DNA of 52,233 bases, from positions 1 through 52,233 of the forward strand of contig DATKLX010000130.1 in NCBI GenBank assembly GCA_035542155.1, read 5' to 3'. The stretch is from DATKLX01 sp035542155. Its GTDB lineage: Bacteria > Chloroflexota > Anaerolineae > Anaerolineales > Anaerolineaceae. Below are positions 42,640-51,716 of the stretch, piece by piece. How positions within the stretch are numbered: position 1 is the stretch's first letter; each line of letters starts with the position of its first letter. The translations under genes were made by a program, and so were the position numbers. A model generated the notes under the pieces. It worked only from the letters and a program-made list of their open reading frames with translations. It was not told the origin of the DNA and did not search any database.

Positions 42640-43578
42640 ATGCTAACAAAACGGCCAGTCCCAAATATAGACGATGAGGTAAGGCCGGTTGATGAAGGGT
42701 GGTGGGCATCTGTGCTGGCGGATGAGGAGGGGATGGCAGCTCCTCAGCGAGCATCTGCCGGGAAACATACCAGCCAGCCAGCTCAAGTTGTCGTCGACTG
42801 GGACCGGGTGCGCGATCTTTACGATCATGATGAAATTATCCTTCTTCAAGCTCATGGATACAATCGGGGGGGGTTGCTGGTGGCCGGGGAAGGACTGCAG
42901 GGTTTTGTCCCGGTCTCGCACCTGGTAGAAATGCCCAATACCGCCACGGAGGAAGAACGTAAACGGATCCTGGTGGGATATGTTGGGCGCAGTCTGAAGC
43001 TCAAGGTGATCGAATGTGAGCCCGACCAGGAGCGCGTTGTTTTTTCTGAGCGGGCAGCTCTGGCGGGCGAAGGTCGGCGTAAAATGCTCTTCCGGGCACT
43101 CAAACCTGGAGAGGCTGTATGGGGCAGCGTCACCAATGTGACGGATTTCGGTGTATTTGTCGATCTGGGTGGTCTCGAAGGGTTGATCCATGTCTCCGAG
43201 CTTTCGTGGGGCAGAGTTCAGCACCCGGGGGACGTGCTCCAGGTCGGTCAGGAAGTGCAGGCGCTGGTGCTCCAGGTGTCTGAAGAGAACAGCCGGGTGG
43301 CCTTAAGCCTGAAACGGTTGACCCCTAACCCCTGGGAAACGATCACTCAGCGCTACAGCCCTGGGGATGTCGTTAATGCGGTGATCACCGGCACCGCCCG
43401 CTTTGGGGCTTTTGCTCGACTGGAGGAAGGCGTGGAGGGATTGATTCATGTCTCTTCGATGAGCGCCGGACAGAACGATGCCCGACAGCTTAAACCCGGT
43501 CAAAAGGTGAAGGTCCGGATTTTGCACGTTGAGTCCGAAAAACGCCGCCTCGGCCTGAGCCTGATCAATGGCGAGTAA
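42640..43578 (+). CDS. S1 RNA-binding domain protein (ribosomal protein S1-like)
   Basis: 312 residues from the ATG at 42640 (GGGGAGG upstream). After an acidic 60-residue N-terminus come three S1 (OB-fold) domains: about 65-145 (divergent, GEGLQGFVPVSHLV), about 155-230 (GSVTNVTDFGVFVDLGGLEGLIHVSEL) and about 240-310 (ITGTARFGAFARLEEGVEGLIHVSSM). It probably binds mRNA on the ribosome; true S1 proteins have four to six domains, so this is a short form. It is five bases from ftsK. Confidence 0.88.
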   Translation: MLTKRPVPNIDDEVRPVDEGWWASVLADEEGMAAPQRASAGKHTSQPAQVVVDWDRVRDLYDHDEIILLQAHGYNRGGLLVAGEGLQGFVPVSHLVEMPNTATEEERKRILVGYVGRSLKLKVIECEPDQERVVFSERAALAGEGRRKMLFRALKPGEAVWGSVTNVTDFGVFVDLGGLEGLIHVSELSWGRVQHPGDVLQVGQEVQALVLQVSEENSRVALSLKRLTPNPWETITQRYSPGDVVNAVITGTARFGAFARLEEGVEGLIHVSSMSAGQNDARQLKPGQKVKVRILHVESEKRRLGLSLINGE

Positions 43579-43583
43579 TCTGG

Positions 43584-45869
43584 ATGGCGGATCAGAAAAA
43601 AGCAAAACAAACCAGACCTGCGCGTAATAAACCTGCTCCTCCATCCCCTCCACCCAGCAAAACGCCAACCATGCGGTTTGACCATTGGCTGGACCTGGCT
43701 GTAGGGTTCATCACTCGTTTTGGCCGCTACGGTTGGGATTTACTTGGGGTGGTCGGTCTTGCTTTCGCGCTGCTAACTTTACTGGCATTAACGAACCTGT
43801 CCCAGGGAACGCTGCTTACTCCCTGGGCGAATTTTATAAAGACATGGCTGGGCTGGGGGAGTTTCCTGGTAGTTGCGTTCGTGGGGTTGGGTGGGCTGTT
43901 GGCGCTGCGCAAGCGGAGCGCCGGCCTGGAAAAGTTCCCGTATGGGCGCCTGATTGTTCTGGAATGTGCGGCGCTGGCTTTTCTCGCCCTGCTCTCCATT
44001 CTGGGTGGAAATTCTCTGGAAACCGCCGCATCGTACGGCGGAAGGATCGGTTGGGCTCTCGCGGAGCTTCCCGTTTCCCTGGGGCTCAGCCCACTCCTGC
44101 GGACTTTCCTGATCACGGCATTCTTCCTGATCTTGCTGCTGGTCGGGTCGGGTGTGCCTCACTTGCTTGCCGCATGGATCGAGAGGCTGGCGCAGGTGGA
44201 GCCATCCATTTCTTCTGACATACCCAACATTCCTTTCCCCGGAGCTGAAACAGCAAACAGCGCCAACATCTCCCGCGAAGAAATCCGGGCTGCGGTCACT
44301 GGCGTGCCGGTCGGTAAGAAACCCCCGCCCCAACTGCCGCCCGAATTCCGCAAATCTTTCCGCGTCGATGCGTCGGAAGCCGAGAGGCCTCTTGCTCCCA
44401 GACCCAGAGATGAACGCCTCCCTCCCCTGACCCTCCTGGCAAGCGAACAAAGCATGCGCCCGGACGAGAAAAATATCAACCTGACCGCCGGATTAATCGA
44501 AAAAACAATGGCCGAATTCGGCATCCCTGCCAAGGTGGTTGGCTTCCGCATTGGCCCGACCGTCACCCAATTCGCGGTGGAGCCCGGGTTTGTGGAAAAG
44601 CCCGGACCAGATGGGAAACTCCAGCGGCAGAAAGTCCGTGTTTCGCAGATATCGACGTTATCGCGCGACCTGGCGATGGCGCTGTCTGCTGAACGATTGA
44701 GGATTGAAGCGCCTGTCCCCGGGCGCTCATACGTAGGGATCGAGGTGCCCAACGTAAGGTCCAGTGTGGTCCGGCTGCGTCCCATCCTGGAAACGGATGC
44801 CTTCAATAAGATTAACTCGCCGCTCGCTATCGCATTGGGCCGGGATGTTTCCGGTCATCCCGTCGTAGCGGACCTGGCACGCATGCCCCACCTGTTGATT
44901 GCCGGCACCACAGGCTCGGGCAAATCGGTGTGCATCGCCGCCGTGACCGCCTGCCTGGTCGCCAATAATACCCCTGACCAGATGCGGGTTGTCATGATCG
45001 ATCCGAAGATGGTCGAGCTGGTGCGGTTCAACGGCCTGCCGCACCTGCTGGGAAAAGTAGAGACCGATATCGAGCGCATCCTGGGAGTTTTGCGCTGGAC
45101 GCTGGGTGAAATGGACCATCGCTACCGGCTGCTTGAACAGGCCCGGGTGCGGGACATCAGCACCTATAACGCCCGCATGGGGCGGCGCAAACAGCCGGTT
45201 CTGCCGCGGATTGTTCTCCTGGTTGACGAACTGGCTGACCTGATGATGTCCGCCCCGGACCAGACCGAGCACAGTCTGGTGCGTCTGGCCCAGATGGCGC
45301 GTGCTGTGGGCATCCACCTCGTGGTGGCGACCCAACGTCCGAGCACCGATGTCGTTACTGGGCTGATTAAGGCCAATTTCCCCGCACGGATTTCGTTCAC
45401 GGTGGCATCCTCCATCGATTCGCGCGTGATCCTGGATACTCCTGGCGCGGAAACCTTACTGGGCCGGGGGGACATGCTCTTTCTTAATCCAGAGGTCGGC
45501 GCGCCGCAGCGCGCCCAGGGCGTTTACGTCACGGACCAGGAGATCGAAGCCCTGCAGCAGTTCTGGCAGAAGGCGCTCCCGACCGAAGCGGCAGCTCCCT
45601 GGGAAAGCCTGATGAACGAGGATGAAGAGGGCGGCGACGAACTGGTCGAGCGGGCGATCGCGATAATCCGCGGCAGCAAGCGGGCGAGCACCTCGCTATT
45701 GCAGCGCCGGCTGAGGATTGGATATCCTCGAGCCGCCCGGCTGATGGACCAACTGGAGGACCTTGGGGTGGTCGGCCCGTCACAGGGCGGTGGGCGCGAC
45801 CGGGAAGTCTTAATCGAGGCTGAAGATGGAGAAGAGCGCGAGGATGAAAGTGGGGAAGAGGCTCTTTAA
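43584..45869 (+). CDS. ftsK: DNA translocase FtsK/SpoIIIE
   Basis: 761 residues. Four N-terminal membrane segments (about residues 45-195) with a short Pro-rich start, a linker, then the motor: alpha domain (GLIEKTMAEFGIPAKVVGF), beta domain with Walker A LIAGTTGSGKSVCIAA (about 437-452) and Walker B IVLLVDELADLMM (about 541), and the winged-helix gamma domain that reads KOPS-type sequences (KRASTSLLQRRLRIGYPRAARLMDQLEDLGVVG). It pumps chromosomal DNA through the closing septum. The last 25 residues are acidic. Confidence 0.96.
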   Translation: MADQKKAKQTRPARNKPAPPSPPPSKTPTMRFDHWLDLAVGFITRFGRYGWDLLGVVGLAFALLTLLALTNLSQGTLLTPWANFIKTWLGWGSFLVVAFVGLGGLLALRKRSAGLEKFPYGRLIVLECAALAFLALLSILGGNSLETAASYGGRIGWALAELPVSLGLSPLLRTFLITAFFLILLLVGSGVPHLLAAWIERLAQVEPSISSDIPNIPFPGAETANSANISREEIRAAVTGVPVGKKPPPQLPPEFRKSFRVDASEAERPLAPRPRDERLPPLTLLASEQSMRPDEKNINLTAGLIEKTMAEFGIPAKVVGFRIGPTVTQFAVEPGFVEKPGPDGKLQRQKVRVSQISTLSRDLAMALSAERLRIEAPVPGRSYVGIEVPNVRSSVVRLRPILETDAFNKINSPLAIALGRDVSGHPVVADLARMPHLLIAGTTGSGKSVCIAAVTACLVANNTPDQMRVVMIDPKMVELVRFNGLPHLLGKVETDIERILGVLRWTLGEMDHRYRLLEQARVRDISTYNARMGRRKQPVLPRIVLLVDELADLMMSAPDQTEHSLVRLAQMARAVGIHLVVATQRPSTDVVTGLIKANFPARISFTVASSIDSRVILDTPGAETLLGRGDMLFLNPEVGAPQRAQGVYVTDQEIEALQQFWQKALPTEAAAPWESLMNEDEEGGDELVERAIAIIRGSKRASTSLLQRRLRIGYPRAARLMDQLEDLGVVGPSQGGGRDREVLIEAEDGEEREDESGEEAL

Positions 45870-45903
45870 TCTACGCGGATGAGCTTCTCAGGTGGAGACC
45901 TGC

Positions 45904-45932
45904 TTGACAGTTTTGATTGGGTACGATAGCAT
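45904..45932 (+). promoter_or_regulatory. sigma-70-type promoter upstream of the CDP-alcohol phosphatidyltransferase
   Basis: Perfect -35 TTGACA (45904-45909), exactly 17 bases, then -10 TAGCAT (45927-45932). Transcription would start about 30 bases before the gene. Confidence 0.65.
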
Positions 45933-45950
45933 AGATCCATCGATGGGGTT

Positions 45951-45959
45951 TGCTATCAT
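45951..45959 (+). promoter_or_regulatory. second, extended -10 element close to the start codon
   Basis: TGC-TATCAT ends 12 bases before the ATG at 45972, suggesting an additional, nearly leaderless transcript. Confidence 0.4.
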
Positions 45960-45971
45960 CAAATGCAAATT

Positions 45972-46640
45972 ATGAGTTATAAGGAAACGGTTGTGGACCA
46001 GGTAGCGAACAAGGCGAATCCGAAGCGAATATCATTTACGGATTTTCTACGTGTCCGGTTCAAAGGGGTGTTGGATCCGATCGGGCGCTTCTTAAACAGC
46101 CTGGGGTTGACGCCCAATATGATCACCATCCTGGGGCTGGTCGGAAACACGGTCGGGGCGTATTTGCTGGCTACTGGCCGCATTACCATCGGTGGGATTG
46201 TGGTGCTGTTGATGGGACCGGTGGACGCTCTGGATGGGACGATGGCTCGCCTGCGCGGCGAACCTAACCGCTTCGGTGGCTTCATCGATTCGGTCACCGA
46301 CCGCTATTCGGAACTGGTGATCCATGCCGGGTTGTTGTATTATTTTCTCCAACAGGGCAATGACCTTGCCTGCATGCTGGTTTTTTTCGCGGCAGCGGGG
46401 TCGGTTCTGGTATCTTATACGAAAGCTCGGGCTGAAGGGCTCGGATTTGACTGCAAAGTGGGTTTGCTAACCCGCGTAGAGCGCTATCTGGTTCTGGCGC
46501 CGGCCCTGGTGATCAATCAGCCGGTGATCGCGCTGTGGATTATCGCGGTTCTCTCCAATCTGACTGCCATCCAGCGCATCCTTTATGTCCACAAGCAGGC
46601 TTACGCAACCCAGCAAAAGCCCGGAGAGAACCAGTTGTAG
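45972..46640 (+). CDS. CDP-alcohol phosphatidyltransferase family protein
   Basis: 222 residues from the ATG at 45972 (the ATG at 45963 is also possible; neither has a clear ribosome binding site). The diagnostic motif D-x2-DG-x2-AR-x8-G-x3-D-x3-D is complete in DALDGTMARLRGE followed by GGFIDSVTDR. Five or six membrane segments are visible. These enzymes join CDP-diacylglycerol to an alcohol such as glycerol phosphate or inositol phosphate. Which lipid is made cannot be told; no psd or pgp gene is adjacent. lgt follows after 59 bases. Confidence 0.9.
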   Translation: MSYKETVVDQVANKANPKRISFTDFLRVRFKGVLDPIGRFLNSLGLTPNMITILGLVGNTVGAYLLATGRITIGGIVVLLMGPVDALDGTMARLRGEPNRFGGFIDSVTDRYSELVIHAGLLYYFLQQGNDLACMLVFFAAAGSVLVSYTKARAEGLGFDCKVGLLTRVERYLVLAPALVINQPVIALWIIAVLSNLTAIQRILYVHKQAYATQQKPGENQL

Positions 46641-46648
46641 AAATTTTC

Positions 46649-46670
46649 CCAACCAATGGTTGGATTTTTA
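46649..46670 (+). terminator. short terminator-like hairpin between the phosphatidyltransferase gene and lgt
   Basis: CCAACC (46649-46654), loop AAT, GGTTGG (46658-46663), then ATTTTTA. Only six base pairs, so it may be a partial terminator or attenuator ahead of lgt. Confidence 0.45.
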
Positions 46671-46699
46671 TGGATTCGTAATAGAAGGATTATTCTAGT

Positions 46700-47530
46700 A
46701 TGCCCTCTGGTGTTCAAATCGGACCAATTTTTATTCACTTTTATGGCATTCTGATCATGCTGGGAGCTTTAGCCGCGGCCTGGTTGACTACGGTGGAGGC
46801 TCGCCGGCGGGGAATTAACCCGGATGACGTCTGGGATATGCTCTCCTGGGTTCTGGTTGGCGGAATCGTTGGCGCGCGGATCTGGCACATCCTCACCCCG
46901 CCGCCTTCGATGGTTGCCCAGGGATTGACGACCGGCTGGTATTTAACCCACCCATTGGATGCAATTGCTATCTGGAAGGGCGGCCTGGGGATCCCGGGAG
47001 CAGTGATCGGCGGCGCCCTGGTTGTGTTCATTTACGCTCGTCGCCGCAAGGGAAGCTTCTGGACCTGGACGGATATGATAGCCCCTGGGTTGGCACTGGC
47101 TCAGGCAATCGGCCGCTGGGGCAACTTTTTTAACCAGGAGCTTTACGGCGCGCCCACCAATCTGCCCTGGGCCATCTACATCGATCCGCAGCACCGCCTC
47201 GCTCAATACCAGAACCAGGCCTATTACCACCCTACTTTTCTCTACGAATCACTGTGGAATCTGGCCAACATGGCTTTTCTGCTCTGGCTGGGGCGCAGCC
47301 GGTTTGCCAGCAAGCTTAAACCGGGGGATATCTTCCTCGCCTATCTCATCTTTTATCCAATTGGACGGTTCTGCCTTGAATTCCTGCGTCTCGATTCGTC
47401 CCAGGTGGCAGGGCTCAACGCCAATCAGACCCTGATGGCGGTGGTGGCACTGCTTTCCGCTCTGGCACTATTAATCCGTCATCGCCTGCCGGTCGCCCCC
47501 GCACAGGAAGTTGAAGGGAGCAAATCCTGA
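46700..47530 (+). CDS. lgt: prolipoprotein diacylglyceryl transferase
   Basis: 276 residues with seven membrane segments. It moves a diacylglyceryl group from phosphatidylglycerol to the lipobox Cys. The signature GRWGNFFNQELYG, with the conserved Arg and Asn, and YHPTFLYESLWNL are intact; the early HFYGILIMLG carries the essential His. Ribosome binding site AGAAGGA is ten bases before the ATG. Works before LspA (35.6 kb) on the lipoproteins seen in this window. Confidence 0.94.
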   Translation: MPSGVQIGPIFIHFYGILIMLGALAAAWLTTVEARRRGINPDDVWDMLSWVLVGGIVGARIWHILTPPPSMVAQGLTTGWYLTHPLDAIAIWKGGLGIPGAVIGGALVVFIYARRRKGSFWTWTDMIAPGLALAQAIGRWGNFFNQELYGAPTNLPWAIYIDPQHRLAQYQNQAYYHPTFLYESLWNLANMAFLLWLGRSRFASKLKPGDIFLAYLIFYPIGRFCLEFLRLDSSQVAGLNANQTLMAVVALLSALALLIRHRLPVAPAQEVEGSKS

Positions 47531-47605
47531 CCCTGTCTGCACCTCACCAGTGACTTTTTACGATGCCGACCAAACCCGCGTTCTGTTGAAGCCTGAGTCA
47601 CAACC

Positions 47606-48580
47606 ATGCAAAGCGAACGGATCTACGCCGAGGAGCTGACCAAACATTTCGACGATTTCGTCGCCGTCATGGGGGTGAGCTTTCAGGTGCTGGCTGGCGA
47701 GGTTTTGGTCCTGTTGGGGCCGAATGGAGCGGGGAAAACCACCACGGTGCGCATGCTTACCTCGATTCTGACCCCAACCAGCGGGCGCGCTCGCGTGGCG
47801 GGGTACGATGTGGTCGCTCAGGCGGATCAGGTGCGCGCTTCCGTGGGGGTGCTGACCGAGCAGCACGGGCTGTACAACCGGATGAATGCCACCGAATATC
47901 TGCGTTTTTTTGGGCAACTCTACGGCCTTCATCCGCGGATCTGCCAGGAGCGAATTACCCGGCTGCTGGAGCAGTTTGGTTTGAGCTTTGCCGGGAAAAA
48001 ACGCCTGGGTGAATATTCCAAGGGGATGCGCCAGAAGCTGGCCCTGGTGCGGGCCATGCTCCACGATCCGCCCGTGCTGCTCCTCGATGAGCCGACCTCG
48101 ACTATGGACCCTGAAAGCGCGCGGATGGTGCGCGACACAATCCGGGGGCTGCGCTCGGCGGAGCGGGCAATCATCCTCTGCACGCATAACCTGGCCGAAG
48201 CCGAAGAGCTTGCCGATCAGATCGCAATCATCCGCCAGGGGCAAATCATCTTACAGGGGGATGTTTCGACGCTAAAATTCACTCTGCTCGGTCCGCCTGA
48301 ATACGAGGCATTGCTGGCAAAACCGTTCAATGGCTGGCAGGCGAACCTGCCGGATGGGGTTGAGCTATCTGCCACGGGTGAGAACTGGCTGCGTTTTCAG
48401 ATGACCCGGCCGCAGCAGCAGAACCCGGTTGTACTCCGCCGACTGCTGGAACATAATCTCGAGGTGATCTCTTTTCAGGAGGTGCCGCGCAGCCTGGAAC
48501 AGGTTTATATCCAGGCGATCAACCGGGTCGACAGCAGTCCTCCTGCGAGAGCAGGCCAGGGAGAGCAGAATGCTGGCTGA
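47606..48580 (+). CDS. ABC transporter ATP-binding protein (ABC-2 exporter type)
   Basis: 324 residues. Walker A is LLGPNGAGKTTTVRML, the Q-loop follows in LTEQHGLY, the signature is YSKGMRQKLALVRAML, Walker B is PVLLLDEPTSTMDPE and the H-loop is LCTHNLAEAEELAD. The extra 90-residue C-terminal domain is typical of subunits that drive ABC-2 exporters (NatA, CcmA and similar). The stop lies 11 bases inside the permease gene, so the two are translationally coupled. Confidence 0.9.
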   Translation: MQSERIYAEELTKHFDDFVAVMGVSFQVLAGEVLVLLGPNGAGKTTTVRMLTSILTPTSGRARVAGYDVVAQADQVRASVGVLTEQHGLYNRMNATEYLRFFGQLYGLHPRICQERITRLLEQFGLSFAGKKRLGEYSKGMRQKLALVRAMLHDPPVLLLDEPTSTMDPESARMVRDTIRGLRSAERAIILCTHNLAEAEELADQIAIIRQGQIILQGDVSTLKFTLLGPPEYEALLAKPFNGWQANLPDGVELSATGENWLRFQMTRPQQQNPVVLRRLLEHNLEVISFQEVPRSLEQVYIQAINRVDSSPPARAGQGEQNAG

Positions 48581-49988
48581 GTTGCGTCCTGCCCTGTATA
48601 TCACTTATCGCGAAGTGCGCGATCAGCTCCGCGACTGGCGGATCATCTTCCCGATCGTTGGCCTGACGATCTTTTTCCCCTACCTGATGAATTTTACTGC
48701 CCAGCAAGCGTTGGGGTTTGTGCGCAAATATGGGGCGAATATTATCGGCGAGCGAATGGTTCCTTTTCTGCTGATGATCGTTGGCTTTTTCCCCATCTCG
48801 GTATCGCTGGTGATCGCCCTGGAAACCTTTGTCGGTGAAAAAGAGCGCGGGTCGATCGAGCCGCTGCTGCACACCCCGCTCAAGGATTGGCAGCTCTACC
48901 TGGGGAAACTCCTCTCGGCGATCATTCCACCGCTGCTCTCCAGCTTTCTGGGCATGCTCGTTTACCTGGTGGGCCTGTATCGAAGCCACGTGCCTGTCCC
49001 CCCTGTGGATCTGCTCATTCTGATCCTGTGCCTGACGGTGGTTCAGGCGATCATGATGGTCAGCGGGGCGGTGGTGGTCTCCACGCAAACCACCTCGGTC
49101 CGTGCGGCGAATTTGCTGGCCTCGTTTATCATCATCCCTTCCGCGCTGCTGATCCAGGGAGAAAGCATCGTGATGTTCTGGGGGGATTACCAGACCCTGT
49201 GGTGGGTTGTGTTTGGCCTGGCGGTGCTTTCGCTGCTGCTAATGCGGGTCGGGTTGGCCCATTTCCGCCGCGAAGAGCTGCTCGGCCGGGAAATCGACGT
49301 GCTCAATCTGCGTTGGGCCTGGGGAATCTTTATGAAACAATTTCGCGGCGGAGCCCATTCAATATGGGAATGGTACCGGAGAGCCGTCCCTGGAACCCTG
49401 GGTCAGATGGGCCAGCCGATGCTGCTCGTCGCCGGGTTGGTCCTGCTGGCCGTCTGGCTGGGCGAGCAGCAGGTTTCGAGATTTACCTTCTCGCTTAAGG
49501 ACGTCGGGATGATCAACCTGAAGCAGAACCTGAGCGGAATGGTTGAGGGCTGGCCTTTGTTTTCCATTTCCCCCGTACTGGGGATCTGGTGGCAAAACAC
49601 GCGCGTTTTGTTATTGTCCTTCGTGCTGGGGATTTTCTCGTTTGGGATTCTGGGCGTCCTTCCCACGATGCTCACGCTGGGGCTTACCGGGTACCTGATG
49701 GGTTTGCTGGCGTTGAATGGGATCTCGCCCTGGTTCTACCTGGTCGGTTTCATCCTACCGCATGGGGTTATCGAGATCCCCGCGGCGGTCATCGCGTGTG
49801 CAGCGGTGCTGCGGATGGGAGCGGCGCTGGCAACGCCTAACCCGAACAAGACGATCGGGGAAGTCTGGCTGATCGTCCTGGCCGATTGGGCCAAGGTGAT
49901 GGCTGGCCTGGTCGTTCCGCTGCTGCTCGTTGCGGCTGCCGTGGAGGCCTGGGTAACCCCTCGGCTGGCGCTCTGGCTGTTTCGATAA
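48570..49988 (+). CDS. ABC-2-type permease fused to a SpoIIM/DUF95 membrane domain
   Basis: 472 residues. Residues about 1-235 form an ABC-2-like permease half (ITYREVRDQLRDWRIIF, then EKERGSIEPLLHTPLKDWQLYLGKLLSA, the hallmark of ABC-2 permeases, and six membrane segments). Residues about 270-472 form a second bundle with WWQNTRVLLLSFVLGIFSFG, GLTGYLMGLLAL and LPHGVIEIPAAVIACAAVLRMG, which is the signature of the SpoIIM/DUF95 family. SpoIIM takes part in endospore engulfment, but DUF95 proteins are widespread in non-sporulators, where they often lie next to ABC exporters. Here both are in one chain. Cargo unknown. Confidence 0.85.
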   Translation: MLAELRPALYITYREVRDQLRDWRIIFPIVGLTIFFPYLMNFTAQQALGFVRKYGANIIGERMVPFLLMIVGFFPISVSLVIALETFVGEKERGSIEPLLHTPLKDWQLYLGKLLSAIIPPLLSSFLGMLVYLVGLYRSHVPVPPVDLLILILCLTVVQAIMMVSGAVVVSTQTTSVRAANLLASFIIIPSALLIQGESIVMFWGDYQTLWWVVFGLAVLSLLLMRVGLAHFRREELLGREIDVLNLRWAWGIFMKQFRGGAHSIWEWYRRAVPGTLGQMGQPMLLVAGLVLLAVWLGEQQVSRFTFSLKDVGMINLKQNLSGMVEGWPLFSISPVLGIWWQNTRVLLLSFVLGIFSFGILGVLPTMLTLGLTGYLMGLLALNGISPWFYLVGFILPHGVIEIPAAVIACAAVLRMGAALATPNPNKTIGEVWLIVLADWAKVMAGLVVPLLLVAAAVEAWVTPRLALWLFR

Positions 49989-50118
49989 ACAGGTGTGTTC
50001 TCCTGGAGTTTGAGAACCGTCCTGGGGGTGCGTTTGTGAGCTGAACAAACAATATGATCGATCTCAAAACCAGCGCTGTATCCACGAAGACATCGTGCAA
50101 CCAGCCGGGAGGCAGACA

Positions 50119-50886
50119 ATGGTTCGAGTGATTATCTTAGGATCCGCATATTCGATCCCCGATGAAAAGCATGAAAATACCCACTTCGTCGTTTTGGGCA
50201 ACGACCGCACGGTCCTGGTTGATTGTGTCAGTAATCCGATTCTGCGCCTGCGGCAGGCACAGGTCGATTTCAATTCCCTGACCGACCTGATCTTGACCCA
50301 TTTTCACCCGGACCATGTCTCAGGTGTGCCGCTGCTATTGATGGACATGTGGCTGATGGGCCGGAACAAGCCGCTGGATATTTACGGGCTGCACCACACA
50401 CTCGACCGGATCGAGGACCTGATGGGTTTTTATGATTGGGAGCACTGGCCGAATTTCTTCCCGGTGGTCTTCCACCGCCTACCCACCGGGTCGCTGACAA
50501 CCGTGATCGACAGTCCTGAGATGCGCATCCTGGCCTCGCCAGTGCGCCACCTAATCCCCACCATCGGGTTGCGCTTTGAGTTCCATACCGCCCACCGCTC
50601 GATGGCTTATTCCTGCGACACCGAACCCAGTTCTGCGGTCGTTGAGCTGGCCGCAGGGACAGATATCCTGATCCACGAGGCGACAGGGGCCTCACTGGGC
50701 CATTCCTCACCGGCCCAGGCAGGCCAAATCGCCCGAGAAGCAGAGGTTGGCTCGCTGTATCTGATCCACTATCCAACGAGCGAGTTCAATCGCGAGGCGT
50801 GGCTGGCGGAAGCAAGATCGACTTTCCCGGGACCGGTGATCCTGGCAGAGGATTTTATGCACCTGGAGTTCAAGGATCACCACTGA
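50119..50886 (+). CDS. metallo-beta-lactamase-fold hydrolase (RNase Z/ElaC-like)
   Basis: 255 residues from the ATG at 50119 (GGGAGGCAG upstream). The metal-binding motif THFHPDHVSG gives the first four ligands; others are supplied by ASPVRHLIPT, SCDTEP and the late LIHY. The fold and the length of an RNase Z-like protein are evident, but the exosite arm of real tRNA 3'-endonucleases is not seen, so the substrate is open. A strong terminator follows. Confidence 0.87.
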   Translation: MVRVIILGSAYSIPDEKHENTHFVVLGNDRTVLVDCVSNPILRLRQAQVDFNSLTDLILTHFHPDHVSGVPLLLMDMWLMGRNKPLDIYGLHHTLDRIEDLMGFYDWEHWPNFFPVVFHRLPTGSLTTVIDSPEMRILASPVRHLIPTIGLRFEFHTAHRSMAYSCDTEPSSAVVELAAGTDILIHEATGASLGHSSPAQAGQIAREAEVGSLYLIHYPTSEFNREAWLAEARSTFPGPVILAEDFMHLEFKDHH

Positions 50887-50907
50887 TCATACAGCAAGAA
50901 AATCAAG

Positions 50908-50942
50908 ACCCTGAGGGTTTCCGAACCCCCCAGGGTATTTTT
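50908..50942. terminator. intrinsic terminator after the metallo-hydrolase gene
   Basis: ACCCTG and CAGGGT (50908-50913 with 50931-50936) plus an inner GGGTT/AACCC stem (50915-50919 with 50924-50928), followed by ATTTTTAT. It lies between convergent genes. Confidence 0.8.
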
Positions 50943-50962
50943 ATGCCAACCAACGAGCGGAA

Positions 50963-51466
50963 TTACCATCCTTCGAGGAAGGGCTGCCACTCGGTGTTAT
51001 CTAACAGGTGGCGGCCAAACACGTAGGCCGCGGAAGTTGGGGGTTCTTTGGGCTGGTGGAGCAGGCTCATGTTGGCTTCTTCCAGCCGCCGGCCGCCTTT
51101 GCGATGATTGCACTGGTTGCAGGCGGCGACCACATTTGCCCAGAGGTGCTGCCCGCCAAGATGGCGCGGGATGACGTGGTCGATGGTCAGGTCGAGAGAA
51201 TGCCGGCCGCAGTACTGGCAGGTGTAATTATCGCGCCGGAAAACTTCCCGCCGGGTCAGCTTGAGATGCGGCCGGGGACGATGGATCATCTTATCCAAAC
51301 GGATCACAGACGGGCGGGGAAACATGCGCGAAACAGTCTTGATCTCTCCCCGGCCGTTGATGACCAGAGAGGCCTTGTCTGCCATAATTAGCCCAATCGC
51401 CCGCCTGGTGTCGCATACATGGATCGGCTCGAAATTCGCGTTTAGAACCAGGACGGGTTCCTGCAT
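50963..51466 (-). CDS. HNH endonuclease
   Basis: 167 residues from the ATG at 51466, which has AAGGAG seven bases upstream. The HNH core is the Cys pair CQYCGRHSLDLTIDHVIP, then LGGQHLWANVVAACNQCNHRKGGR with a second Cys pair that binds zinc. The N-terminal 70 residues (VLVLNANFEPIHVCDTRRAIGLIMADKA) are the conserved companion region of this common stand-alone HNH family, found in Cyanobacteria and Chloroflexota. It nicks or cuts DNA; the biological role is not established. No phage or intron context is visible. Confidence 0.9.
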   Translation of the reverse strand: MQEPVLVLNANFEPIHVCDTRRAIGLIMADKASLVINGRGEIKTVSRMFPRPSVIRLDKMIHRPRPHLKLTRREVFRRDNYTCQYCGRHSLDLTIDHVIPRHLGGQHLWANVVAACNQCNHRKGGRRLEEANMSLLHQPKEPPTSAAYVFGRHLLDNTEWQPFLEGW

Positions 51467-51484
51467 AGCAACTCCTTGCCGTCC

Positions 51485-51493
51485 ATTATAGCA
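51485..51493 (-). promoter_or_regulatory. extended -10 promoter of the HNH gene
   Basis: Minus strand TGC-TATAAT (51493-51485), leader of about 12 bases, -35 only partly matching (TTGGCA at a short 15-base spacing). Confidence 0.55.
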
Positions 51494-51716
51494 CCAGATG
51501 TATATTGCCAAGGTTAAGGGAACGTAAACTGATGGTTGCACAAGAAATCACAAGTTTAAGATTTCTGCTCAATCAGAACCGTGGACAGGGATTGCTGGCA
51601 TTTCCAAATAGTGAGCATTGGGGATACAATCAATTTTGTAAAGAGCACCAGATGGTGATCTGCTGGATGGATGATGTAAGACCGGTACAGAATGGGGTAT
51701 AAAGGGTGTTGAGCCG

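Noticed and set aside
51505..51702. Short frame of 65 codons between the HNH gene and the epimerase gene
   Set aside because: It overlaps the HNH promoter region on the other strand, has no clear ribosome binding site and no recognisable similarity; too weak to call.
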